Under the pieces are notes generated by a model, which was not told the DNA's origin, searched no databases, and saw only the letters and a list, made by a program, of their open reading frames with translations. From the NCBI GenBank assembly GCA_003260075.1, contig QLIY01000007.1, positions 186,001 through 250,000 on the forward strand: a stretch of DNA of 64,000 nt, in the 5' to 3' direction. Positions 12,526 through 23,789 of this stretch are shown in pieces (positions within the stretch are counted from its first letter, which is position 1; each line of letters starts with the position of its first letter). The position numbers and the translations under genes are program-made. The stretch is from Phallusia mammillata (lineage: Eukaryota; Chordata; Ascidiacea; Phlebobranchia; Ascidiidae).

Positions 12526-14577
12526 CAAACAGTGACCTCCAGTGGGATGGTAACGTCCATTTTAGCAAATCTTTTATGAGGCCACTGTAAAATGTTTTAC
12601 ATTGGTAAAATAAGCATTATTGTTAACTTGAACTGAAAGTACTAGCCTTGTTGGTTTTTGATTGCTTCATAGACCAAAACAGCCCCGTTGAATCAACTCC
12701 AAGGTAAGATCCGCCTATCGATTCTTGGTTACTGACATCAATGCAACCTGGTAGTTATAAGTTAAAAGTCAAAATAAAGTTTGTTCTGAATGTGACATTG
12801 AATGATGAACTAAACTTAGTTTTTACCTGGAAGTCCTACATGTCCCTAATCTTATGGCGTGTGTGTCATAATGTTATTTTTTTCCATTTTTCAGGTTTTG
12901 CTTAATATGTTCCTGTGTCTTTACCCTGGTAAGGTGACCTTATTAGGACCTTGAAATATGAATACAAACAGTACATTGAATTAAGATACTCAGTATTTAG
13001 TCTATTTGTTTTGCATCAATCCCCAGGTAAGTTAGTTAAGAGTGTTCTGTATTGATATTAAAAATAAATAAAACAGAACACTGTTAAATACAAAGATTTA
13101 ACTATACATGTTATAAGCTAAAACACATTAAAAGTTTACATTTTTTAGTATACTGTACTAGTGAATATTTGTAAAAATGAAACACAAATCAATCTTGTCA
13201 TTTTAGCCAGGCATTCTCTGTTTTAGTTAATGCACACCAAGCAAAGAACTTACCATTTTCATTTGCTTTATACTGGGCAAAGCTAACCCACTTAGCTCCA
13301 TTCTCTATCTTAGTGGACGCATTGATTGTGTAAACTTTGCTAGGCTTCAAACCTAAATTGTAATACAATATAAAAGCATAAAACCCCAAACTGAATAGGT
13401 CTGGGGTGCCCAAAGGTGACCCACTGCGGAATGTTATGTGGAAATTGTAGTTTTAAATTGTTATGACAGTAAAATATTCATTTAAAATCTTTTTAAAACA
13501 AAATGCAATATCTGTTTTGTACTAGTGTTGATTATTCTACTGCGTCAGTTTTGAAAACAATGATATTTTGTCAATCATATATTTGTGTTGTAACCCCAGG
13601 ATTAAGAATTTTAGCCTGCGGGCGTCTTCCCCCAACATAAACTGGGCCTCATTAAAAAAGTTTGGACACCAATGGAGTAGACAGACTAATTGACTTAATT
13701 TTATCAAGTAGGTAAAAGTGAATCTATTGTTTTTACCTGTAACAGTGATGGTGATTTTCTCATCACACATACTATTCTCTGAACAGTGTATTTCAGGCAT
13801 TGTCACAAAATGTGAGACCTATTACTTATTGTTAACACCTATAATAGCCCTAAAATAATAATTAGACGAATAGAAATGACACTTATTCCACTTGTAAATT
13901 AAAATAAATCAATTACATCGCATGAATATGAACTACATTATATGCATATAGTTTTTAAAAGGTTTTTAGAAGCACATAAAACAAAAATTATTGAGGATGT
14001 TTGCATCAACACCAAGGATGTTTAAAATAAATAAAGGAAAAACACAATATTAATAACATGGTACAAACGAAAAAAGGGTTATCTCCACAAAACAATACCA
14101 TTTGAATACCTTTTTTACAATGAAGTACAGTTATTATAAATCACTTAGTTAAAATGGTGTGAAGGAAACAAATTAGTAATATGTTGGACAAGCGAAAACT
14201 CAATACTCAAATTGAGTGGTATTACAAAGTAAAATATGCACATACAAACTAAGGCTGTGACCACAGTTCTATTAAATTATTACATTACCAATTGCATAGG
14301 ATATCTGTTAGACCTTCCAGAACAAGTTGCTTTCCAACAAAAACTTTAAACGATAGATTTTCTGAATTTGCTACTTCACATATACAATTTCAATCATATA
14401 AGTTTCAAAATAAACACCAACGTTTGCCAAAATACGAAAACAGCTATAAACAAAGATAAATTAAAGAAAAACTAACATCTAGTTTCTTCTAATATGATTG
14501 TTCTAAATTGGGTACAAATATGAATATATGTTACTAAAAGCAATATACTGCATTGGCTAAACACTTATGCAGGCAAG

Positions 14578-17214
14578 TCACATTTTTGCTGCTACAGTGT
14601 TTACTAAATTATTTTTAAGAAACCTAATTTGTTCCTTCCATGAATGTTCCTGACTACGGCAGTGTGGAACAGTTTCGCCACCCCAAGCCATTAATAAATC
14701 CTCTATGAAAATAGTTGCTTTGTTCAGTGCACCATAGGGTGGTTCAATTAAGTGTCCAGCACCTGGGTATCTTAAGATTTTGTAATTGGGGTGATTGGCA
14801 TGCTTCAAAAGCTGCTCGGCATAATTAACATTATATTCAGATGGAACATTATCATCACTGAGTCCTGCTATAAACATGTACGCAATGTTAGTTTTGTTTT
14901 GGAAGTCCAACTTATAACCATCTTCCATAATCCCTGTTGTATAGTTGCTGCCATATATTATGGAGTGAAGAGACCTCAGAATCTGGCTTTTAATAAAATA
15001 TGTTTTATCATTTTTGATTTCCATGGGCAAAAATGTTTTGTGCTTGCTAATAATTGGCCGATTAAGTGGCCTGAGCAAGCCATTGATCCAAATCACACAT
15101 TTTACTTTATCGCAACATTCTGCCATCGCAAGAGATATACTTCCACTAAAAGACACTGATATAACCCCAACGCCACTTTGGATAACCCTTTCATTGCTTA
15201 AAAGGTAGTCTACAGCTTTCTGGAAGTAAGAAATTTGAAGAGGCTCAATGCTGATAAATTCTGGCAGGTCGTACTTGACCCCCAAAAACCCAAGAGCAAG
15301 TGCAGCAAATCCATGAGAAGCAAGAAGTGAAGCTTTATATTCAGTCACACCAGGTTGTCCACCAAACATAACAACCACACCTGAAAAGAGTACGCAGATG
15401 TAAATTTTATGTTTGCTTGTTTCGTTTTTATCCTCGGTGGGCGGGCAACGCCTAAATGCGTTATGCTCACAATGAGTCCGCTGTCGAGCTGCCTGTTTTA
15501 TTGCAAGTCTGTTTATCATTTTTTATTTGATTTTTTCGGTTTTAGGCAGTTGTTGACTTCAATTTAGTTCAACCCATCGGGAACCACTGGGTTGGAGCAA
15601 TGCCGCTTAAGTTTCTTGCTCAGGGAAACACAAGCGACCGACATAGGATTAGAACCCATGACCTTGTAATCACAAGGCGGTTGCGCTAACCTCTCGGCCA
15701 ACTTGGCGGACGATGTTCAACTTGTATTACTAGTTTATGTAAAACAGCATCAGCAAAATACTTAAAATACACTTTGTATTTGCTTTGTAAGACCTAGATA
15801 ATCATGATAAAATTTAATCCTTCCTTAGCCCTAAAGTTAAGGGTAATGTTTTACTACAAAAAAAATTAATCCTGTTTATAATTGAGTGTAGTAGGATACT
15901 GTAAGTATGATTCTTTAGCACTGTTTGTTGTTGTAAGACACTGGTGATGCCTATTCTTTTCCTGTCAAACCCCACCCTCTTTCCCTAACACAGGTGGTAA
16001 TCCCCCCAGTCTAGATGTCCTAATGCGCCAACCTCACCCTCTAATGTGAGATCCGGTTACATAACATTTATAATAAAGATGCAGCTGCAGCGCATTTACC
16101 ATCTTTTCACCAACTGTGCCCTCTACTTTCTCCCGCTCTTTAACGTCTCACTGTTGCAGAGCTATCTCCGTCAAGGTGAATATTTTAGTGCAATTGCATA
16201 CTATATCATATCCTTTTTTGAAAAGGTGGATGATTTCAGACTTATTCAGCCTACCACAAAAAAGCAACACAAACTTACCAGGAAAAGGTCCAGGACCTTC
16301 TGGCATAAACAAAACAGCATGAATACCATCTTTTTTCACAGTGAGTGGGGTACGCATAGTGTTTGGTGCCATAAACCATCTGTTAATGTCAACAGAATGA
16401 ACAATGACAATTTTGTTGTTGTCAATGGAATCATGAATCTGTCCAAGACTACTGTATGCCGATTCGTACACTTTAATAGCTACAGGCAACGGTGTGGTCA
16501 CTTTAGTCTTCATGAAACGGGCAAACTTTATCTGTAAAGAAAAAATACATTTGAAGTAAACAATTGTTGCAAGGAAGCCCAGTAAATAAAAAAGATTTCT
16601 GCAAAACCAAAACAACCAAGGACTAATTTTTTTCTGACAATTTTGCAGCAAGGTGCTTCTGCTTTATTATTTTACTCACAAAAGAACAAATAAACTGCAG
16701 TAATGCCCAAATGAACAAAACTCGTTAAGCAAAAAATGCCTGTCAGAAACAGGTGTTTTTGTTTATTTTTGATTTTTACCTTATTAGTTGGAGATGGAAT
16801 CATTGACCAAAAAATTCCCATTTGATCAACACCTTTGTAAGTTCCACCAAGTGAGCTGTCACTTGTCAAATCAATGCACCCTAAATTTAATATATTGAAT
16901 GTAAAAAGTGTACACTTGCAAGCAAATTTAAATTTGTTTGGAAAGATCTATGCAACAATTCTCCTACATACCAGTTTCACTGCTTCTGAAAATAGCAAAA
17001 CTCTCAAATTTGCTTCGATTGTCGAATGTTGCACAGGCATGTATTGTGAATTCACTATCAGCTTTTAGGCCTAAAGAACAGAAATACAATCTCATTGCAT
17101 GCATAGTATATTTTAATAATGGTGTCAGAATGTACACATACCTGATATTGAAATAGCAACTTTCTCATCAGCTAAACTGTCTGTTCGACATTTGATTTGC
17201 ACATGTGTTCCCAT
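14578..17214 (-). CDS. BAAT/acyl-CoA thioesterase-like protein D (intact)
   Basis: Five exons (17214-17142, 17070-16972, 16880-16780, 16531-16279, 15380-14578) encode about 442 residues without interruption. It starts MGTHVQIKCRTDSLADEK. The N-terminal domain ends in GPGPFPGK. The hydrolase exon opens VVVMFGGQPGVTEYKAS, has the nucleophile segment GVGVISVSFSGSISLAMAEC, the acid segment AGLSDDNVPSEYNVNYAE and the histidine segment YPGAGHLIEPPYGALNK, then WGGETVPHCRSQEHSW. With gene E it forms a second subgroup, distinct from A/B. Ser is the predicted nucleophile; the usual last Gly of a G-x-S-x-G elbow is not at its normal place (S-V-S-F-S-G). A tRNA-derived SINE and a foldback MITE lie in intron 4. 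Role inferred: acyl-CoA hydrolysis or acyl transfer, cytosolic or peroxisomal. Confidence 0.88.
15540..15715 (-). mobile_element. tRNA-derived SINE
   Basis: Read on the minus strand, it begins with a tRNA-like head (TTGGCCGAGAGGTTAGCGC A-box region, GGGTTCTAATCC B box). It continues into a body containing TTTCCCTGAGCAAGAAAC, similar in style to conserved SINE central domains. It sits in intron 4 of gene D. It is not a working tRNA, because no acceptor-stem pairing is seen. Confidence 0.65.
16078..16230. mobile_element. Dispersed MITE (GTAGCTGCAGCGC family)
   Basis: One member of a family that recurs near 29400-29560 (reverse), 35825-35945 (reverse), 37460-37560, 40755-40900 and 42140-42310. 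Members share GCTGCAGCGC, CAATTGTGCCC, TTTGGTGATTGTTTTAGTGCAA-like and GCGAAATAAA segments. They are non-coding and the termini are not resolved. Confidence 0.6.
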
Positions 17215-17819
17215 TGTACCCAAACCTAGTATTTATATATGACCTATAATTGTGAAAATATATTATACACTATTACAAGTAGACTTGTTTAGGATGTGCA
17301 AGCGGGTTGGGTTGTTGCCTTGTGAATGCTTGAAAGTACATAAAATTACATACTTTGGTACCAGCCTGATTGCTAATAAAAAAGTTCAATGGTATTTTGA
17401 TTATGGATTGACTCACATAAAAAGTAATAAACACAATAAAACAGTAACAAATCATCTGAATAAACTAGAGAGTTGGGTTGACTTTATGAGTTTAATGCAT
17501 TTGAGTTTCCAACAAAAAATAATGCAATAATACAACCAACAAAAAGCATAGATTTATTACCCACAGAATTTCTAAGCAATCACTTTTGACAAGTTATGCT
17601 AAAGTCTTGTTGTTGTAAAACAGAAAATTCTGATTTACATTAATTGTAAAAACATGATCAAGTTTATATCCTATAAAGTAAAATCAAAACATACATTTGT
17701 TTACAAAACACAATACATTTAAGCTAAAACTCAGTTAAAACACATTTTTAGCCATAATTTTTTTTCAACATCTTAACTAACAAATGTTACAACATCCATT
17801 GGCCATGCAAGTCATGATT

Positions 17820-18610
17820 AAATAAAAGTAATGAAGTTGACAAGCTTAACATCACAAAAAAATGCTGCATCATTCCAGTTATGCCAATGTCATTTATGTT
17901 GAAAGCATGTGCGGTATACAGCACAGTGAAATGGTTATGTGCAAGTTAATGATTAACCAATCAGCTGTGAATGAAATGATTTCAGACATTAAGACTTTGG
18001 ACCCTACTATACAAGCTACTATTTTGTGGCCACATTTAGGAATGGCAATATTAGATCATTTATGTCAATAAGTATTTTAGATTTTATAAATTTATGCTTA
18101 GAGGAGCGTAGGTCAACAAACCAGGGTCTTGGGTATAATGGTGTTATTGCTCAACTTTATATCCCCTAATAATAGGTGTCAAAATTTGGAAAAATGATGT
18201 TTTCTAATAAATATATTAAACAACAAGTAATGGTGATTTTATTTGCTTGTTTTACTAAACCAAACACCAACAGGAAAAAAACTGCAACATTTCAACTTCA
18301 TTAAACACCAAAAAAGTTTTATTTAAATGTTTCATTATTTGATCAAGGTTAAAGGTGCGGCACCTATAATATTACCACACCATAAAGTGATCTGAAAAAA
18401 TATCCAAGTGAAGACATTTTGATGCAGTTTGTGAAAACACAAATTTGGAGAAAAGATGCTAGAACCATACAATGTCTGGGTAGTGACAAAAAACAATCCA
18501 ATAAAAACACGGTTGGCGGATTTAATAATAACTTTGATTATTTACTAATAATTAAATACATCACTTCCACATACATGCATGTAGGTTAAATTTTTGCTGC
18601 CCCCCCCCCC
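17820..18610 (-). pseudogene. 3' flank and last codons of a missing BAAT-like copy
   Basis: This stretch matches the 3' flank of gene E (19380-19890) over several hundred bases. At 18586-18600 it reaches the last codons of a BAAT-like gene (an AAK-stop ending like D and E) and then runs into a C block (18600-18610). Past the block the sequence is unrelated. So a gene end is present without its gene: either a lost paralogue or the alternative haplotype of E's flank placed here. Confidence 0.65.
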
Positions 18611-18669
18611 AATCATTAAAGTGACAACAAACGTATTTGCACATAGCTGAAAATATAGTATGGTAATAT

Positions 18670-19200
18670 TTTGGGCTAAATTAGGGGTACACAACATGCG
18701 GCCGTAAGGCGACATGCAGCCGCGGAGTTAGTTTGTGCGGTCGTGGCCATGTATGTTAAAATACATGTACCGGAGGCTGTGACGTAACTAAAACTATTTT
18801 GCCTAATATTTTGATTTGCAAACCGCTAAAAACAGATTTCGGGAGACTGGAAAAAAGGTTACCAGCCTTGTGACCATATACCCAGGCTTTTTATCCGCTT
18901 ATTGTGTGCAAACAATGCGAAAAACAGGCACGGCATCATCACAATACAGTTTAAGATGTCATAAACAGTTAGCTCAGTTCAGCTAAACTAATGCACCAAG
19001 TTAAAAATTATTAATCTGAGCATTTTAGGCGACTTAAAATGGNATATATATATATGATATAAACCTCATTCTTTACACAAGTTATTTTAAAACAAAAAAC
19101 AAGCAAGCCATTGGCGGCCGTTGGTAAAATACTATGCGGCCCCATAAGATTAAAAACCTTAGAATGCGGCCCTTGCACTGAAAAGTTTGCCCAACTCTGC
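18670..19200. mobile_element. Putative hAT-type element (GCGGCC-rich)
   Basis: The region contains AACATGCGGCC near the left and GCGGCCCTTGCACTG ... GCCCAACTCTG near the right, typical of hAT-derived non-autonomous elements. A clean target duplication was not found, and a single ambiguous base (19043) precedes an AT microsatellite. Limits are approximate. Confidence 0.4.
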
Positions 19201-19880
19201 CTTAAGGGAAGGGGACCCATAATGAACAAATATATCATTGACTTAAGTAAATACGAAATATACTCTTGCATAATAAAAAAAATCTTACAATTACTTAGTA
19301 ACCTTGCTCTTCTATAAATGTATTGACTATCAAGTGATACAAGATCTTTTGGGTATGCAAGACACCTCTAAATCAAGATAATGAAGTTGGCAAGCTTAAC
19401 ATCACATAAATATGCTGCATCATTTCAGTTATGGCATTGTCAATAATGTTGAAAGCATGTGTAGTTCACAGCACTGCAAAATGTTCATGTGCAAGTTAAT
19501 GGTTGACAAATCGGCTGTGAATGAAACGATTTCAGACATTAAGATTTTGCACCCTACCAAACAAAACACTATTTTACGAGAACACAGGGGTGTGTAGGTC
19601 AACAAAACATGACCTTGGGTATAAATGTGTTATTGCTCAACTTCATATCCCCTAACAATAGGTGTCAAAATTTGGAAAAATGACATTTCGTAATAAATAT
19701 ATATTTAACATTTCAGGATCAATACAAATTGTTCTGAAAAAGAAAAAAAAACATAATCAGTAATGGTGATTTTATTTGCTTTCTTAAATAAAACATAGTG
19801 ACAGAGTTTCACTAATAAAACATAGTGACAGAGTATATACTAATAATGAAATACATCACTTTCACATACATGCATGTAGG

Positions 19881-22541
19881 TTACATTTTTGCTTCTACAG
19901 TATTGACTAAATTATTTTTAAGAAACTTAATTTGTTCCTTCCATGAGTGTTCCTGACTATGGCAGTGTGGCCATGTTTCCCCACCCCAATCTAATTTCAT
20001 ATTACCTACAAACCTAGTTGTTTTGTTCAGTACCCCATAGGGTGGCTCAATCAAGTGTCCAGCACCTGGGTATCTTAGGATTTTGTAATTGGGGTGATTG
20101 GCATGTTTCAAAAGCTCCTCGGCATAATTTATATAATATTCAGATGGAACGTTATCATCACTGAGTCCTGCTATAAACATATATGCCACATTAGTTTTGT
20201 TTTGAAAGTCAAATCTAAAATCATCTTTCAAAAGTCCAGATTTAATGTCACCATGCCAGTTAAGTAGTGGATAAAATAGCCTCCAAGTATTGCTGTCAAA
20301 GTGAAGTCTGTTGTGAGGTTTAAATTCTATAGGTGGAAATGTTTTGTGCTTGCTAACAATTGCACGATTAAATGGTTTAAGCAGGCCATTAATCCAAATC
20401 ACACATTTTACTTTATCACAGCATTCGGCCATCGCAAGAGCTATACATCCACTGAAAGACACTGATATCACTCCAATGCCATTTTGGCTAACTTGTTTAT
20501 AGCCTAAAAGGTAGTCTACGGCTTTCTGGAAGTAAGAAATTTGAAGAGGGTCGGTGCTGAAATATTCTGGTAGCCCGTATTCATGTCCAAAAATGCCAAG
20601 AGCAAGTGCTGCAAATCCATGCGATGCAAGACGGAGGCTTTAAATTCTGTTACACCTGGTTGCCCACCAAACATTACAATCACACCTAAAAAGAGAAGCA
20701 GATTAAAAAACAGATTTTTAATTGCATAGTAATTGTAAATTTTAAACCATAACCTATAAATTATTAACAAAATCATCCAGGCAAATGTAAAATCTGATTT
20801 ATTTTGTAAAACAATACCTCATCACTTGTTCAGAAAATCATTTGCCTAAATGCATCAATAAGCATTTGTCTGGACTTGTTTGCTGTTATAGTTTTAAAAA
20901 AACATTTGTCATTTACAATTTGCTATTTTCATAATGCATTGGTCCACACTTCGAATCTTTTTCATTTATCCAAAAATATTTTTTTTCTAATTCTGCTTTA
21001 AATTTGAAACAAAATACAAAAACTTACCAGGAAATGGTCCAGGACCATCTGGCATAAATAAAACGCCATGAATACCATCTTTTTTCACAGTAAATGGGAT
21101 ACGCATAGTGTTTGGTGCCATAAACCATCTGTTAATGTCAATAGAATGAACAAAAACAATACTGTTGCTGTCAATGGATTCATGAATCTTCTCAAGACTC
21201 CAATAAGCTGACTTGTACACTTTGATAGCTACAGGTAATGGTGTGGTCACTCTGGTCTTAATAAACCGAACAAATTTTACCTGAAAAATAGTTGTAAACT
21301 GTATGCTATGTTTTTTTAATAAAAGTGTTAGAGCAACAGTACATAAAAATTAGAGCAACAATAAAAAATATAAATAAAAATTAGAGATACACCAAATGGA
21401 CTTTAAGTTGGGTTTGGCTAAAACTGAATATTCGGTACCAAATCTTTGTATTATTGGTTGATGCTGTGGAATAAATTCCGCAAAGGGAACATTTGATACA
21501 TTTCTAGTAGAAATGCCATTAATGCATACCAGTTAATTGCGTAAAAAATAACAAAATAATTTGGTTAATTGCATAAAAAAGCTTGATAATTTGGTCATGC
21601 CCCCCCCCCCATGTACCACCAAGTGGGCAATCATTTGTCAAATCGATGCTTCCTAAAAGCAAGCACTGTAAGGTTAAGCAAGTAGCTTTAAAATTCTTCA
21701 CAAAAGGACTGAAAGGTTAAAAATTCTTGCTCTTCCAGCAGATTTTTTTGATTGCAAAGTAACCAAGTTTTAAAGGCCCTTATGAGGTGCCTATATCAAG
21801 ATAATGATATGTTGTAGAAAACAATGTTCTTGCAAACTACAAAATCAGCAATAGCAAACTTGTGCAGCTGCAAACTGGTGCCAACAAAATAATAAAACTT
21901 TAGTTCACCAGCATAAAAGCGACCAATAACTTATGAACATTCGCTTCGGTGTTCATGTTGTTAGCATTCAAATACATTGGGAAATTAGGTAAGATGGACA
22001 TAAATTCATAACTAGAATCAGCCCTTATGCGTCCATGCAGGGCAGCGATCACATCACACTTACTCATAAAACATAGCACACCAGGCCTATTGAAGGTATA
22101 AAACCGAATCAGTCGGTTACCATGCATTTCCATAAAATCTAGATTTTCTGGCCTATGCCTTGTCATATGAAAATGCTTGGTGGCCAGATTTCGTTTTTAT
22201 GGCCTGGCATACTATGATTTAGAAATGAGTGTGTTGTGATTGCTGATCTGCCTTAAATAGGTTTTCATATTATGGATTGAGAGAGACAAATACTGTGATT
22301 TCTGACCTACCTGTTATACTGCTTTTGAAAATTGCAAAGCTCTCAAATTTGGTTCCATTGTCCAATGTTGCACATGCATGTATTGTAAATTTTTTGTTTG
22401 ATTCAATCCCTGCAATAAAAGCATTGTGTTTCAACAAGTCCAGCAATATACCCCCCCCCCCTACATACCTGATATAGAAATAGAAACTTCCTTATCTGAC
22501 ATACTGTCTGTTGGACATTTAAGATGAACATGTGACACCAT
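19881..22541 (-). CDS. BAAT/acyl-CoA thioesterase-like protein E (frame broken)
   Basis: The gene has the same five-exon plan as D: 22541-22469 (MVSHVHLKCPTDSMSDKE), 22409-22311, 21652-21611 (partial), 21280-21028 and 20685-19881. Two defects are visible. Exon 3 is cut by 11 C at 21600-21610, so the GIFWSM half is missing. Exon 5 lacks one base near 20632 relative to D, shifting the frame within KASLLASHGF; downstream the frame is open from GYKQVSQNGIGVISVSFSG to the stop. The nucleophile segment, AGLSDDNVPSEYYINYAE and YPGAGHLIEPPYG are all preserved. The exon 3 cut looks like an assembly joint, and a one-base error in exon 5 would restore the gene, so it may well be functional. Confidence 0.75.
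21600..21610. other. C block cutting exon 3 of gene E
   Basis: 11 C replace the 3' half of exon 3. The sequence on the low-coordinate side is intronic, with two related ATAATTTGGT units. No matching second copy lies next to it. Confidence 0.8.
22451..22461. other. C block in intron 1 of gene E
   Basis: 11 C lie just before the exon 1 donor of gene E. No local duplication was found around this block. Confidence 0.75.
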
Positions 22542-23789
22542 GCTAAAATTACAGTCAGCATACAAGAGTTTTAAAACTAGGACACTGGGGCCTTTCACAC
22601 TTAAAAATCAAACCTCTTAGAAACTCAAATAAAATGAATGTTGGCTTGTCATTTTAATAACTCATAAGTTTACAATTAATACAATCCTATTCTGGCTTAA
22701 CTTTGAAGTAGCATGAATGAAACCAAGTTTATATTGTTTAAACTTGTCACAAAGTTGTAATACAAGAGGGAAATGAGCTATGTTTCTTGCTTGCTGCAAC
22801 TGCAAGACATCACTTGTTTGTTTGATTAGTGCCTAAGTCTATGTGAACAAATAAAACTGTAAACAGAACTTGAGGTACAGTATATGCATGTAGACATGAC
22901 ACATTTCTTGGAAAAAAATTAGACATCTTCCAGGTGAAAAAAATTAAACTGGACAGGCTAAAAGGAACATCTAAATATGGCATGATAGCAGAATCATTAA
23001 CAGTTACAAAGGTGTTTTTAAACATGCATCTGGTCCTTTAAAACAAAAATGGGAGTAAGTAAAAAAAATCATAACAAAATTTGTGCAACAAAAACCAAAC
23101 ATTTATGTCAGTGTGTCTGCAGATTTATCATCTTGTGATTACAACAAAAACATATGGGAATGACAAAACCAACAAAATCGCGTTTTTCAACTTGTATTCC
23201 TGTCAGCAAAATTGTGAAAACCACAACAATATTGTTTTTTCTTTCAATTTATTACACAACATTACTTTATACATTGCTATAGTGCACAAAATAACAATAC
23301 ATGATTAACTGAATGTTATTTCATATTGCCATGTAACTTACAAAAATTTTGATGATATACTCAGAACATATAAGTGCAAAGGTAATGGTGTGACCACATT
23401 GATAAATGTTTCAAAATCCTTTATTATTCAGTTATGCCACATTATATCATGAAAACTAAGATATAGAATTGTGTGGCATACAGCCATTAAACTTACCAAC
23501 AGAAAAACATACATGATTTAACTAACTACTAATGTGTTTGCATAAACAAATTTTGATGGTACAAACAAACTAAGCAACTTATCCAATTTAAACCAAATAC
23601 TAAAATACTTCCATTTTTAATTTATAAATATTTAAGCACTTTTTTGCCAACCAACAGGTACCGTATACAATAAACATAGGTAGAATACAAATATATAAAA
23701 AAACTACAAATGCAGTGGTCACTGTCTAATATATTGTAAATATACTACAGTAATTGCATAATGTGGACAATCATATCCATTTCAGGCAG
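22542..23789. other. Intergenic, nothing recognised
   Basis: AT-rich sequence between BAAT-like gene E and the mutarotase gene. No exon, RNA gene or clear repeat was recognised. Confidence 0.6.

Larger units (their letters stand above)
11008..13800 (-). pseudogene. BAAT/acyl-CoA thioesterase-like gene C (broken)
   Basis: All five exons are recognisable: 13800-13737 (MPEIHCSENSMCDEK), 13352-13254, 12747-12647, 12584-12390 and 11956-11008. Several lesions prevent a full reading. (1) Exon 4 has about 118 nt of its middle replaced by 51 C (12474-12524). (2) Two bases are missing at about 11718, directly after the nucleophile Ser (GVGVITIS, then STCISLAMAEF in another frame). (3) The 11200-11347 segment is repeated at 11358-11505 with 10 C between. 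(4) A frame shift plus a short deletion follows GVHNELTTM near 11130, before TTAIPHCRSQEDTW. (5) The exon 3 donor reads GC instead of GT. Lesions 1 and 3 look like assembly joints; 2 and 4 could be real decay or base errors. Whether a working gene exists in the animal is undecided. Confidence 0.75.

Noticed and set aside
12274..12579. Open frames with long glycine or proline runs on both strands
   Set aside because: They are translations of the 51-C tract that replaces part of a BAAT-like exon, not independent genes.
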